Shown: positions 44,411 to 56,426, counted from the first letter of the stretch. The stretch: DNA of 64,000 nucleotides from Hexactinellida sp. DTS-2022 (GCA_028753945.1 JAPNXP010000011.1:1860001-1924000); one strand, 5' to 3'. Numbers and translations are program-made. The notes: generated from the sequence alone by a model not told the origin.

Positions 44411-45946
44411 ATTTAATTTAATGGAATATGTAGTACACATTTACTAATTCTATATCAATTATTAATAAGTGAAAGATTCGACACACCCAAGTTGATAATA
44501 TATATTACATTATTTTTGCTTCTTATTCACATTTCTTTGGATGCCTAACTCTTGCTCTGCGCCTAGTTGTACTACTGGCTATTACAAGATCATAGTGGGA
44601 CACCTATATTTCACATTCCTTCAGGACCGCAAGCCATCGTTCATAAATGGAAACGGTTTCTGCATAGAGATGGCAATTATTTCTGTATTTTTAATTATGA
44701 TATTAAATTATTTCAATAAATTTTAATCAGTAGGCAAGAAATAAATGAAAAATGTCATGATCTTAGCTTACAATAAGAACCAATAACACCCACATTGTAT
44801 AGATAAATGATGCATGTATAGAATGACGATATTAAATCACCAACGATACGCATTCTCATGTAATTCATTTCTATATACGTATTGACACAGTCAAAAATAT
44901 TTTTGCTTGTGCTAAACAATTCGATCCTGAAGAAATTATAGACACAAACTTATATTGATGGTCAAACTAAGACACGAAATATAAAGGCCACTTTGAAGAA
45001 AGGCGCAGTACCTAAATACCTTCCTGGTTGCCCTAGTTACCTTAATGACCACACTATCAAACTTCAGCGACTTGATATAGACAAGAGAGAATGTGATCTA
45101 CAGATCCAAGTATGTTGAATTCTACTAAATATCATGATAATTTTGTTTCAGATCAACGAGAAATTTCATTATAATTACTTAATTAATTCTGACACTAATG
45201 GCAATACTGACAATATTCGTGCTGGAGCCAAAAATTTTCCTGGTGATGGACCTGAATCAAGTTTCCAACTAAATGTACTTTCACTGTAGAAAAATATTCT
45301 AGGTTTTTGCCTGTAGGCAATCAACCAAATCGCTGAATCATACGAAGTGGAACAGCGAAAATTCTCAATCTCTACAGTCGATGAATTAATCGACAAATCA
45401 CCTGATCTAAAGATTCACGAAGGAGGAATTATTTGGCACCATGATACTGCATTTAATATCGTCAATCTGACATCAAATTCAGGAGTTATTTCAGTACAAA
45501 ACATTATTACTATTGACAACTTTCTTCGAGTTAAATGTTAATGTCGTGGAACGCCTGCGAATCTTTCAATCAACTGTTTGCGTGATGTCCGTAAGATACG
45601 GTCATTGATTGATGGGTTGACTAATTGCAATACGTCTGATACAGTCATTATACGGGGGATCTGACAGAAAAATCTAGCAATGTTCGCAGTCAAGTTTTTC
45701 TATTCAGGTTATTATTATTCATCGTCTCCGGTTCAAAATTGAACTTGGTACCTTGTTAAAATTTCACCGACGACGTCCTATTTAACAAAAAGCGATGACG
45801 TCTTATTTACCTGTGATAATTCAATTTGGTCGTATTCTTAATCTAAATAGCTCATTCGAAAGAGCTAGAAGAGGAGAGTGATTTCATATAGGAACTACAC
45901 CTGTTATACTAAAGAGTCAAAAGTTACGATCGTTTATATATGTTTA

Positions 45947-47342
45947 TTATGGTTCCCATTTATCGCCAAAATCCTCAGATGAGGAATAGTTTGAAACTTC
46001 ACTTGTACTTGCATCTGCACTACTATCATCAAGGTCTGCTTCCACATCTCTCTCTGAATCATTGTATTCACCGTCTGCAGCTGCTTCATATGTATCGTTT
46101 GTTATGTCTATTCTAAATTTTGACTTTTCAATGTTCTTGTCAATTTTAGTTTCTTTGATTATTTTGTTTGCTTTTGTTAAGTATCGACATCGCTTTTTTT
46201 TTTGCTCCTGTACATCCCTATCCGAACATTCATCGTCTACAACCGTATCAACAACTTTTACTTTCGCCTTGGGTTGCTTCTTTTGCAATTTTGGAGGCAT
46301 CTGTGGGCCAATGAACCAATGCGGTACCATTTTCTTTGCATTGTCATCCCACTTCCATCCATATTGTTCTGGATTAAGCTGTTTGATTGCAATCTCCCCG
46401 CATTGTTGCCAAATATTTGTTTGTATTTGCGCTCTTTTTAATGCTTGTAGGAGAGAATCTGGATCAGGTGGCAAGGACACAGAGGACTTCTCCTTTTGTT
46501 GTTGATACAACCGCATTCTGGTTTGAAGATAGCTTTCACTCTTATTGTCACTATACATAATTGTGGATATGAATTGCTTAAAATCTTCGATTTTATGCTT
46601 GCACAGTGGCTCTTCCTTTTGCAGATTATGTAGTAAATAGCAATTGTGTAGAGCCTTTAATAACTTATTAAAAACCCGCACTTTCCTAACTCTAAAAAAA
46701 TATGACATTGTGTCACATCCGGTTAGCGAATGGAATGCTGGGGGAATGGCGCATACTGTCTTTCCTAAAAAATGACAATTAAGCCAATATCAGCAAACTT
46801 TTCGTGGTCATATTTCATATACCATTTGTTAGTAAAAGAGAAATGGCTGAATACACACACAAGAAGAATCAAAACGTCTGTGTCCTTTGATACCACTACT
46901 ACATCTTGCTTTAACAGGATTGCATGCAGTACAAGTCGTGTATCCGCCTCTTCGTGATTGCAATCGAAAAGCAAACTATTACCAAGACTATCTATCCTGA
47001 ATGTGTGCTCTTTGGATGTGACGATAAAGGGGCATGGCAATTTAGATCTTCCCTCTGGTGATTGAAGAAATTCTGAAATAATCGCTATTAGATCCTCCTT
47101 GATGTCGCCTCGATGAAGAAATTCTTCCCAAGCATGCCTTGGAGCATTTTTTGGTCGACTCTTGGACCTTGCTTCCCTCTCTCTTGTCGTGTCCCTTCTT
47201 TCAAGCTCGTATCTTTGTAAGTGTCGTTGCTGATTCCTATGCAATATGGTTTTGTTTCCTTTTGTGGTGTGACAAAATGAATGAGGCTCAGTATATATTC
47301 TTTGAATGTTGTCCTTGGTTTCATTGATCTTATAGCATCCAT
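45947..47342 (-). pseudogene. Repeat-associated PIN/nuclease-like protein family
   Basis: Two main frames. The first (about 47342-46765) has WFVDGMDAIRSMKP, a basic RREREARSKSRPK-like tract, then NHEEADTRLVLHA and VVVVSKDTDVLILLV. The second (46708-45947), after a lesion at about 46765, begins beside FHSLTGCDTMSYFFRVRKV and continues SLPPDPDSLLQALKRAQIQT, EQYGWKWDDNAKKMVPHWF, ending in a lysine-rich then acidic Ser-rich tail. Proteins with EADT..., DTDV... and TGCDT blocks are scattered in many invertebrate genomes. The Asp pattern resembles PIN/FEN nucleases, but the function and host element are not known to me. It lies between P7 and P8 and shows no terminal repeats. Confidence 0.55.
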
Positions 47343-47682
47343 TCCATCAACAAACCATGCACAATGCTGAGGAATGCTATTAGTACACGACTTTCATGCA
47401 GATATCAAATGGTTTCTGAAATGAGCTTTGTCTGACTGCCTAAGACTGCATTCAGTTGTTGCAATTGCCAGTGGAACGGTTGTGAGCGGATAATTGAATG
47501 CTTCTTACATGTTCACAGACTTTGAGACAATTAATCCAAAAGCTTTCCATCCTCTTTTAAGCCCTGGATTGCCTTTGGTGTTTTCATAGCATTCTATATA
47601 TAAGGCAATGGCAGTCACTATTTTTTAAAACCAGGGATTGGTTAGTATATTAAAATTTACATTTTTCCTTGATTACGTTATA

Positions 47683-47982
47683 CAGTACACCCTCGCTAAT
47701 CCGAACAGAGGTGTTCCGATTCAAAAATCTTCTGTTCCGATTAGTGAATTCGTTCGGATTAGTGAAGTAATGTATTTTCTATGGGCATCTATAAATGAGA
47801 ATCTCGATAATCCGAACCAAACTTGTACAAAACTTTTTAATCCGCACTAAACATCTAGTGCACTCCTTAAAATACTTGCCTGAGACTTATTTTTTATACT
47901 TCCATTGCAATTTACGATTTTTCCCCACATTTATTAGAAGCTTATTTTGGTTTCTCCTGTTCGGATTAGCTAGGGTATACTG
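47683..47982. mobile_element. Pogo/Tigger-type MITE, TA flanks
   Basis: The ends CAGTACACCCTCGCTAATCC and GGATTAGCTAGGGTATACTG are inverted repeats, flanked by TA on both sides. 300 bp, with repeated ttccgattagtgaa words. Non-coding. Confidence 0.8.
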
Positions 47983-48099
47983 TATAGGTTAATTAAGCAT
48001 TAAGACGTAATTGATCTTCGTAATTATTTTTATTCCGGAATAAAACAACTATGACACAATGTAAATATATACGTATAGCTCATACAGGTATAACATATC

Positions 48100-48212
48100 G
48101 GGACAGACTTGTACTTCATGGACAGACTTGTACTTCATGGACAGACTTGTACTTCATGGACAGACTTGTACTTCATCTACAGACTTGTACTTCATCGACA
48201 GACTTGTAGTCA
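48100..48212 (+). repeat. 19-bp minisatellite, six units
   Basis: Head-to-tail cagacttgtacttcatgga units, the last ones varied (catctacag, catcgacag). It lies in the P8 3' tail. Confidence 0.85.
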
Positions 48213-48628
48213 TGTGGCGGAGTTATGCTAATGAGACGGACTTTCACTTCGAAACATATTAAGAGTGATGGAAGCAAGGTTTAAACTACAAGAAATATAA
48301 ACAGAATTAGTTCTTGAATTTTTTATGTTTAGAATTGTCGTGACCTAGAACTATCGCATTATATGTCTTGACTTTGTTGGAAAGTAGACAATTAGAAAGA
48401 GTCACAAATAATTTCTGCAATATATCCCAACGTGACATGCTACAATCACACCAAACCCTCCACATGGTACCTTAATTTGTTTCTGTCCTTATACAAGCTA
48501 ACTGAACAAGTTTTTGTATGAGACGAACCAGTATAAAAGTTCTCAAAAACAGCTGTTTTCGACTGTCGATTTTACTAAATATGTCATATATTATTTTTGC
48601 AATATCGATTACACAAGTCGATGGATAT

Positions 48629-48832
48629 CAGTATTTCATACAGGATTTGCCATCAAGGGGGGAAATCTGGGTTATGTAAATTCTCAAGGGCGGCACTCTG
48701 GGATATGTATGCTCTTTAGGGGGGGCATAAATTAAACTTCGTAGTGTAAGTGGTTTTTCTAGGGGGGCACTTGAAGTAGCAGGGGGGCAAACCCCCCCCC
48801 CCCCCCCCCTACAACCCCTGTATGAAACCCTG
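48629..48832. mobile_element. MITE with G/C runs in P8
   Basis: The ends CAGTATTTCATACAGG and CCTGTATGAAACCCTG are inverted repeats. The body has several g(6-8) runs and a run of about 20 C at 48791-48809. It interrupts P8 after LKYP. No clean duplication is visible. Confidence 0.65.
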
Positions 48833-50124
48833 GGTATTTCAGAGAACCTCTATCCAACAATTCTATTAGTCTAAACTGATTACCAATGTCCTCGTTGACC
48901 TGTATGGATTTTTCAGTCTTAAGAAAGTCTCTACACATTGGACAGCCATTTGATTTATTTTGGTATGAAAAAACTGCATAACCTGCCACAAATGCGAGGC
49001 ACTCAACTTGAGAAATAGCTATTTTTGGAAGGATGACCTGTTCTAAATTTGTGATAAGTTTTTCTAATTCAAAATTTGAGTCCTCGCCATCATCAGTAAC
49101 ACTAGAAAAGATATTCAAATATTCCATGAGAGTAGGTTTATGAATGGTATTAGATTTAGTTTTGATGTCTAATAATTTAGTATGTTAGAGAGTTGTAATC
49201 TGCGTTCGGATTCTTGGATTTGGCTATAGGAGATTTGATAGTGGGAACCTGACATTTGTCTATGCAAACCAAAATGATGTTCTAAAGTATCGTTTTGTAT
49301 CCTTGATGTCAACAGGTACTGGAAACCATATTTGTACAATGCATATCAGCAAGCAAAGGGCAGTGCGTTGCAAGTGTGTTTCAGACTTGTGAATGCCTGA
49401 GGTGACAGTTTTCCTTTAACAGTGGGAAGGTTTTTCTAAACAGTTAACTACATTTCGTAGGAACAAGATTCGAGAGTCGTTTGGAGATAGAGGTCTAGAA
49501 AAATCGTCACCTTTCCCGACCCAATTTACATTAAACATTTTCCAGATGTCATTAATTAACTTCAGAAAATCAACAGTTTGGTTTTGACTTATACTTTTCC
49601 TTTCAAAATTGAGAGCTAATAGGCCAGCTGAAGTTGACTCGAGAAAATTCTTAAATGCCAAATTTACATTCTGTCTATCCAAGCTAGATGGCCAACAAGC
49701 TTTGGAAGTTAATTTTGGAGCTCGTTTAAAAATGTTACATCTATCAGATTTGTATAAGGTCCTAATGTCATCAAAAACTGAATAGCATATTGTAGGATAC
49801 AAAGAAAATAAACTGTGTAAATTTTGAGCCCAAATGTATTGATCGATACTCTCAAATGACCCTGAGATCCATCTTCAGCAGATGTTTGGTTAGGAATGAT
49901 ACAATCATTAAATTTAGGAAAATAATACTTTATCGTAGTCTTTCAAATTAACCAATTATTTCGAATTGATGTTAATATATGAACTTTATCAAAAAATATA
50001 ATAAGGTCTCTATTTGGGTCACAAGGATGTATAACATCAGGTAGCAGTGTTTTGTGATTTGGGGAAAGAAGTTTATATAAACTGACATTTAGGGGGTAAT
50101 TGTCGGTACAGACAGCATCTACAT

Positions 50125-50273
50125 CAGGGTTGGGTTCAAGTACATTTGAAAGTACTTAAGTACAAGTACTACTACTTTTCAGATATTCAAGTACAATACA
50201 AGTACAAGTACAGGTAAACTTAAAGTACTTAAGTACAAGTACAATGAAAAAATTACGAAAATACTTGAGTACA
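50125..50273. mobile_element. hAT-type MITE fragment ('aagtacttaagtac' type)
   Basis: Starts CAGGGTTGGGTTCAAGTAC, then dense acaagtacaagtac words. The right end is missing, cut by the pogo MITE. It truncates P8 on its 5' side. Confidence 0.6.
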
Positions 50274-50704
50274 AGTACGTACTCGGCTTAAGACGTACTC
50301 TCGGATATTACGTACTGTTCTCTAATAACTGATTTTCCTCCTATCTGATCCATTATAAATGATTCGGTTAATACGTACTCGGATAAGACGTACCTCGGAT
50401 AAGACGTACCAATTTATATTCCCAATTAAATAAAATGTATGCATTTTAATTCGGTTAATACGTACTCTAGAAAACTATCAGCTTAACTCAGGTATTATTT
50501 GGTTTAAGTGAGTGGGTGACAACTAAAATACTTTAATCATATCGTTAAGTAGGTATGTTATATACTTGTATACCATACATCGATTAACATCAGTGAACAA
50601 GTCATTATTTCGACTTGTGGATTATGTATACGGATAAGACGTACCTCGGTTCCACATACTTTTTCTTGTCTCCCAAGGTGGTACGTCTTAACCGAGTTCT
50701 ACTG
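50274..50704. mobile_element. Pogo-type MITE, reverse copy
   Basis: The reverse complement of most of the MITE at 36104-36550, ending CCGAGTTCTACTG and then TA. Its left inverted repeat is incomplete. An (AT)n run of about 20 bases follows. From 50730 to 51017 nothing else is recognised. Confidence 0.7.
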
Positions 50705-51017
50705 TATATATATATATATATATATTCCAAAATAGACAAATAACAATGTGATTAGATAAAATTGAGGGGAATTGAGAAATGCATCATCAACATGAATCCT
50801 TAGTCTTACATTTACACAATTAATTAAAATCATATTTCAGCCCGCAGACAACAACATACATTATTGTTATCAGGATTCGAGTCCGAGAAAAAACATAAAA
50901 ATTCGAATCTTCCTCTACCTAGTAATTTATCACTATATTATGGGACGTTTATGATATAAAGCTATGATAAACAATTTATAAGCCTGTGCTTGTTTCAAAG
51001 TGAATAAATCCGAGAGT

Positions 51018-51171
51018 CAAGGGCGTAGCCAGGCCAAAATCTAGGGGGGGGGCAAATGTACAACCAGCGAGCGTAGCGTGCGACTTAAAGGGGGTCTGGG
51101 AGTGAAAATGGCTGAGCTAGGGGGGGGGGGGGGCAACTGCCCCCCCCTGACCCCCCCTCCCTACGCCCATG
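51018..51171. mobile_element. hAT-type MITE, TSD CCGAGAGT
   Basis: Starts CAAGGGCGTAGCCAGG and ends CCCTACGCCCATG, imperfect inverted repeats. CCGAGAGT is repeated on both sides (51010-51017, 51172-51179). It contains runs of G and of C that could form a hairpin. Confidence 0.75.
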
Positions 51172-51270
51172 CCGAGAGTATCCGTTAATTAACTGGGAAA
51201 TTAATTTCTGAATGCACCGTTCGAGATGAATATTTCGATCATTATCGTTAAAATTTGTTGCGCTACTCAA

Positions 51271-51770
51271 CACAAGGGCATTTTCAGGTGGTAAGAGAAA
51301 GAGGAAAATTATGCTAGATAGACTCAAATAAAGTATTACTTACATATAAGCAATCGGTAGCTGCAAACTGAATGGCATTATCAAAAATAATATATGTAGT
51401 CTCCTAAACGTAGTTCTAGACTACTAAAGATAATTAAGATTAAAATATATTTTAGGTTTGTTAACAAATATTTTTATTGTTCACACATAATGATTGATTA
51501 TATTTCTTGAATATGGCATACTTTTTTCTAAAATCCTAATATATATGGTTAAAAGTCATTAAGTGACCCGCGTCGCGCCTTTTCGCGCATTTAAAAACTA
51601 TTTTAATAGAATATTACATTACCTAGGTTTCGGAGGTAGTGGAACCCAGTTCTGTTTATATTATCAACATCTGAGTATGTAAAAAAGAATGTTTCCACTA
51701 ATTTTCAGCAGTTCAGCTCTCTACTAAACTTTAATTCATCAAATTGACATCGAAATATTTGATAATAGTT
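51271..51770 (-). mobile_element. Non-autonomous Transib-type element, second copy
   Basis: The reverse complement of the right half of the element at 659-1832: shared words include cttttcgcgcattt, ttgttaacaaat and ctaggttt. Its terminus reads CACAAGGGCATTTTCAGG, a mutated CACAGTGGG end. The other end was not found. Confidence 0.65.
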
Positions 51771-52088
51771 AGATCCCAAATGATCGTAATCTAAAAAGTC
51801 AATGGATTGGGAGCTTCTCTCACAATGTTGCGTTTTGATAATTTCGAGAGCTTCTCGATTATTAGCGATGCAATATATTAATTGAAGTGGTATATCTATA
51901 AGTAAATATAGTGTTAAGTGCGCCTTCGTGCGTGGTAAATACATTTGTAATTTGAATATTAGTATATAACCGACATTTTAAAACAATATAGATGTCACTG
52001 CACGACACTGCACTATAAGTCCGATCACTTTTTACATGGCGGCCTATATGATATCTGTTGTCCGAAAAGTCGAGGCCAAGAAACAATG
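51771..52088. other. Unassigned gap
   Basis: AT-rich sequence before the MITE at 52091. No supported feature. Confidence 0.35.
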
Positions 52089-52090
52089 TA

Positions 52091-52659
52091 CAGTAGTCTC
52101 CCAAAACGGACACTCCGAGAAGCGGACAACCCCTCTACAACGGACAAACCTCCTGGAACGGAATTGCCATACATGTAATAGCTTTAATCAGTCTCCGAGA
52201 AGCTGTCGCGGACAACTCTGAATTCCGAAAAAACGGACAAAGGGAATGGCCCGAATGGTGTGTCTTAATACAAAGTTATCTCCATTGAACGGACAACCTG
52301 AAACTACATCTAATCATTTTCATGAGTATCACAAATTTAAATGATAATATGTAGGGCATTAGAATCGTACGATTAGCTGAGTATACATTAAAAATCAAAC
52401 CAATTATTTATTATTTTTATTATCTATTAAAAGATCGTTAATAAGATCGTGATGGATCGTAGATCCATTTCTAAATTACGATCAGTAAATATAACTGTAT
52501 TCTGTACTAATCAACCTTAGTACATGTAAAGCTGCAATAAAATGATGTAGTATATTGGCTGATTTAATATAAATAAGGACTAGTACCCAAGAAGCGGACA
52601 TCCTCAACAACGGACAAAAGCCTTGTCCCCAACGTGTCCGTTATTCGGAGACTCCACTG
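52091..52659. mobile_element. Pogo/Tigger-type MITE ('cggaca' type)
   Basis: The ends CAGTAGTCTCCCAAAACGG and ATTCGGAGACTCCACTG are inverted repeats. Aacggacaa and gaagcggacaa words recur in both arms. TA precedes the left end; the right flank is TG-like (mutated TA). 569 bp. Confidence 0.7.
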
Positions 52660-52845
52660 ATGTTGAAAGAGTTCCAATCAATTTAAATGGATGCAGTTAT
52701 ATATGTAGTTAGGAAATATACTTGAAATGAATCAATCAATTTACTAACAGTGTACTTATTATAATGCAATGCAACCTAGTCATTATGATCAACCGCAAAA
52801 TTAAATTATTATTGTTCACATTCCGTTGGCAATCATCACCATAAC

Positions 52846-53288
52846 CATGGGCGTAGAATTTATCTTAAAATCGCAAAATTTGGGGGGCGAGATGAAATAT
52901 TTCTAATAACGATTCCATTAATTTCATATCTTAAAAAGAGATACCTAGTGTTTATGCAGTACAACCTCGATTATCCGAACTGGTTGGGACCGGTTAAAAA
53001 TGTTCGGATAACATACAAATACAAAGAACTAGTTAGGTTTACCAAAACAACTTCGTTTAAAAGGTTTCAACTTAATTGAGTTATTTTTTAATGGGTTGAC
53101 ATCAATTTGACATCAATTACTCTTTTTGATTGTTTAGTTTCCTTCAAATACTGAGGATTCGTGTTAATATTTACTACATATTGGAGAGAAAAGAACCAAA
53201 TAGTTGGGGGGCGGTAGTATAGACTGCCCCCTCAGCCTAAAATCTAGGGGGGCACGCCCCCCTCGCCCCCCAAAACTCTTCGCCTATG
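52846..53288. mobile_element. hAT-type MITE, TSD ACCATAAC, with Tigger fragment
   Basis: Starts CATGGGCGTAGAATTTATC and ends CTCTTCGCCTATG. ACCATAAC flanks both sides (52838-52845, 53289-53296). Inside at 52957-53040 is a Tigger-type terminus fragment, CAGTACAACCTCGATTATCC. The right third has the g(6)/c(6) runs common to the GGCGTAG family here. Confidence 0.7.
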
Positions 53289-53296
53289 ACCATAAC

Positions 53297-53432
53297 AACA
53301 AATTTGATGGTCAAAAACGAGTGAAAATTGGCATTCCAATGTTTGAAAGTATGCTGAATTTAATGGAGGAAATTATTAATTGATTAGGGGTTACAAAAAA
53401 GTATCCTATTTCCACCTAAATGCCCACTGTGT
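53297..53432 (+). mobile_element. Transib-type right-end fragment
   Basis: Ends TTTCCACCTAAATGCCCACTGTG, the right-end form of the non-autonomous Transib family at 659-1832. The left part is missing. It directly precedes transposase relic T3. Confidence 0.5.
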
Positions 53433-53463
53433 AGCTAGCTCAAAGAAATAATTTTACAGAAAG

Positions 53464-54390
53464 GGAAAAACTTGAAGCTTGGATTGGTGAAATCTTTGGT
53501 ACATCTCTTGACGAAACATGAATCTCTACTCATCCAAAGGAAAGAATCAATTCTCGATTCAAGTCTTTACTACATCAGAGAAGTAGAATGGCGAATCTAT
53601 CGGACTTTGTTCGAGAGTATGGAGAACCTGAAGAAGTATCACCAAACAAGTAACAGCCTTAGTAAATACTGTAATCAATTCTCCTTTTGCTGTCCGTGGT
53701 TTTCTTTGTTTGCAGTTCCGGAAAATGAGAACATACAATTTCTAATATAAAGTATCAACATCGAAACAGAGTACATTAAGGAAATTAAGGCAAATTGACT
53801 AGACTTTCCTCAAGGGAAGTGTGATGTGAGGATTGTAGGTGCTATGTTTGACACCAAGATGGCAGGCTTCCTAAACGGTGTCGGAGCAGCAGCGTGTCAC
53901 CTGTGTACAACTATTAGGGAACAGTTGAGCAATAAACATCTTGTTCAACATGGGTTCCCAATATATAGATGCATCCAAAAAGCAAAAGATATATTTATTG
54001 AGGTAGATGAAGACGAATTTTTGTCAAGCTTTCTTTCAATCAGATTCAACATTACTCATCAACCAATTTCACCGTTGATATTGTACCAGTCACTCCATTA
54101 TATGGATATATGATAATATTTCTCGGTGGATGAATCTAACAAGTTACATTCAAGCTGAGTAACTAAATGGTCACCAACGTCATGTATTATCGAACAGTCA
54201 AAAACATTTGTTCGCAACTTCTTGCAGGAGAAAACAGGGATTAAAATCGATTTTCCCAATAGTCAAGGAGGTACTACAACCACTGCAAACGTGGCAAGAC
54301 AGTACTTTTGAAATATAGGTGAGGACCTGATATGGAATTGACTTTGTTGCAAGCACTTGCAGAGGTTCATCGGAACCATCCACTCTAATC
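53464..54390 (+). pseudogene. T3: Transib (RAG1-like) transposase relic
   Basis: A short middle portion. MRIVGAMFDTKMAGFLNGV (second Asp in FDTKM) is followed by AAACHLCTT, the C-x2-C pair of the family, then VRNFLQEKTGIKIDFPN and GGTTTTANVARQYF (about 54215-54310). Before 53826 a region with SPFAVRG and ENENIQF words corresponds to the QFGVRP region of T1. No first Asp, no SEEALE block and no ends are seen. It stops at the Harbinger insertion site at 54391. Confidence 0.7.
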
Positions 54391-54785
54391 TTGCGGCCGT
54401 ATTCACTAAGAACTTAAGATCGAACTTAAGATCTATCTTAGTACTTAAGTTGTATTCACTAAGATTAAAGTTCGATCTTAAGACCGAACTTTAAGGAACT
54501 TAGAGAGGATTATATTTGATTCGATTTTCACTAATTACTTCATAAAAGTTGTTCAAACTTACATATATCGAACATTTAATCTACCTTGATCGATATTAGA
54601 CTTCAAATTTGAAAGGCTTCTGGTATTCTGTGTAATCACATGATATAATTCGTAGCATAATATTCTTGCTTGTATTAATTAACATACCTACATTGTTTGA
54701 AATGTATGTATAATCCTACATAGTTCTAATATGCATTACCATATAAAAAGGGTTTATATAACATGATTCACATGACTTTTGGGAA

Positions 54786-55500
54786 TCATTTACATGATTT
54801 TTCCAACAGTCTTAGACGTTTCAATCTATAATACTCATTCTGCTCTTCTATCAACTGAAGCTGTGCTGAGAATACAGAGATCTGTTGATACCAAACTTCC
54901 TGCTGTAATGTAAGTAAGTCTGCAGCACTCAATAACTCGACCGAATCATCTTGGTTATCAACAGTTCGCCTTCTCTTCCGAATTTTCTTTGATGGCTTAT
55001 ATGTCGGGATTTCAACTTCTAGAGACTCTAAAATTGGACTGTCTTCAAATTCAACGGGACTCTCTGTTGATGCTGTTATGCTATTTGATGCTATTGGGAT
55101 TTCATTGTTCCCAGGTAGTACTTGGAAAAGATCAACAGCACCTGAAATTCCGCTAAAGCAGGGTCACTTTGAAACATCTCTGTTAACCGGTCTGCAGAGT
55201 CAGAAATACTTTTATCTGCTGATATAATGAGCATGTCCTCGTCTTCGACATGTCCAGCAGTGTTCATGTTTGTACCCTCTCCAGTCTTTCTGGCTTTCCT
55301 AAAGCTTGAATCAATTATAAACTTGGCGTTTAGCTTAAGGTTAGTCCATTTTTTCTTGACGTCTTCTACAGCTCTGCCATTGCCATATGCTGTATTAAGT
55401 TTGACTACAATGACTCTTCAGATTTGTTTCATCTTTTTGTTTTTGTCAGCACTATTTCCTGATCCTCTCAAAATCTCACCTGCTGATTCAATTTCACTAG
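54786..55500 (-). pseudogene. Harbinger Myb/SANT-like accessory protein
   Basis: Minus strand. GRAVEDVKKKWTNLKLNAK (about 55385-55330) is the third-helix region of the Myb/SANT-like domain found in Harbinger accessory proteins and NAIF1. An acidic linker (GHVEDEDMLII) follows. After a frameshift near 55145 the frame continues to KPSKKIRKRRRTVD, a bipartite-looking nuclear signal (about 54990), and ends in a coiled-coil-like tail, LQLIEEQNEYYRLKRLRLL. The stop is at 54786. The N-terminal part of Myb is cut at about 55500 by an R2 repeat and carries a stop near 55430. The accessory protein normally binds transposase and brings it to the nucleus and to the ends. Confidence 0.7.
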
Positions 55501-55925
55501 CGCGCTTCGCTTGCTAGGTCGCTTCGCGGTAGAACATAACCATACACACCAACCGCTTCGCGGTTGATGTGTGGTTTATATATAAAGCGTAAAATGGGCC
55601 TAAATAGTAAATTTAACAATGTGAAATTTTAGTGACGTCATCATGCGACAATGAGTAAGCATAGTGGCTATCTGGAGTGACCACCATGTCCGCATCACTA
55701 ATGTACATGTTCTATTAATTTTCAGATTTTATCTCTTAGAGGGCGGGAATTATGTGCGATTAAGTGAATTTTCAAGGTTCTCGAAACTTGTCGAGGTGTG
55801 AGAAATTTTGAGTGGAAACCTCAACTTGTTGGCGGGTGCCAAAAGTTACCCCTATATGCCAAAAATAACATTTGGATACCGTCCAGTTTCTTTAATCAAC
55901 TCGGAACATACAAACAAATATATCA
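55500..55925 (+). repeat. R2 dispersed repeat, copy in Harbinger
   Basis: Starts with cgcttcgcttgctaggtcg, then ccaaccgcttcgcggttg and gtgtggtttat, followed by the tgagtaagcata, tgtgcgattaagtga and gaggtgtgagaaatttt blocks. It ends near ccgtccagtttctttaatc. Other copies are at 470-2245, 12608-13254, 59636-60740, 61745-61880 and 63440-63712. No ORF. It interrupts the Myb-like gene. Between 55925 and 56426 only an (AT)n run and AT-rich sequence are seen. Confidence 0.7.
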
Positions 55926-56426
55926 TATATATATATAAATATATATATACCCTCATAGGTTTGTGTTTTAATAGTATAGTTTAATGGGACTGCATTCTTC
56001 TTCCCTGGTCCAATTTGTTTTGCGGTTATGGTCCATTTTTTCTGTATTGTTAATGCAAGTACTCAGCAGCAATCTTATATATACGGGAGGACGCCGACCT
56101 TGAATTCATTAATGACACTTAACAATGTTATCTTCGTAACGCAAATGACGCAGAAATTTTGATGTCGATAGCGTTCAATTTATTGTATTTCTCATTTCCA
56201 AAGTTAATATTTTGTTTTAGTGAACTGTTTCATGTTACAATATACAGAGCACTTGTTGTTTATATGTTTTGTTTAATCTTTATGTGATGAATGCATTAAA
56301 AACAAACTTATGCTCTTTGATATATAAATTAGATATTGTACATATAGTAGCGTTTAAATACAATCTGAATACAACAAAAGTTAGGAATAACAAACTGATC
56401 CCTATAGTGTTTAATACATTCTTAAT

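Larger units (their letters stand above)
43434..45640 (+). pseudogene. P7: P-like element, 5' end, THAP and N-terminal part
   Basis: A terminus CATAGCCTACTATATAATGG lies at 43434. At 44541 an ATG opens MPNSCSAPSCTTGYYK, the C-x4-C start of a THAP finger, which after a frameshift continues HIPSGPQAIVHKWKRFL. Further on come LKKGAVPKYLPGCPSYLND (45000-45055), a FSISTVDELIDKSPDLKIHE stretch and RDVRKIRSLIDGL (45590), matching the linker of P4. It stops before the catalytic core. Intervening introns and lesions are not resolved. The span includes a Phe/Asp-word-rich MITE at 43482-43763. Confidence 0.7.
47585..50118 (-). pseudogene. P8: P-like element, 3' two-thirds
   Basis: Minus strand, starting near 50118 inside CTDNYPLNVSLYKLLS, then HPCDPNRDL, FDKVHILTSIRNNW, SVFDDIRTLYKSD, LINDIWKMFNVNWVGKG, VECLAFVAGYAVFSYQ and DRGSLKYP. 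A MITE (48629-48832) cuts the frame there. It resumes CVIDIAKIIYDIFSKIDS and ends SMSRWDILQKLFVTLSNC with a stop near 48317. The 3' terminus CATAGCATTCTATATATAAG is at 47585, the same end as P4. A Tigger-type MITE (47683-47982) sits in its 3' tail. The 5' side is replaced by other MITEs at 50125. Confidence 0.8.

Noticed and set aside
46062..46505. 147-codon plus-strand frame
   Set aside because: Antisense of the PIN-like family protein, whose minus-strand frame has conserved blocks.
48791..48809. Run of about 20 C as a telomere or gap artefact
   Set aside because: It sits inside a MITE with matching ends; run length may be inaccurate but no telomeric unit is present.
55227..55517. 96-codon plus-strand frame
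   Set aside because: Antisense of the Harbinger Myb/SANT-like gene and partly inside an R2 repeat.
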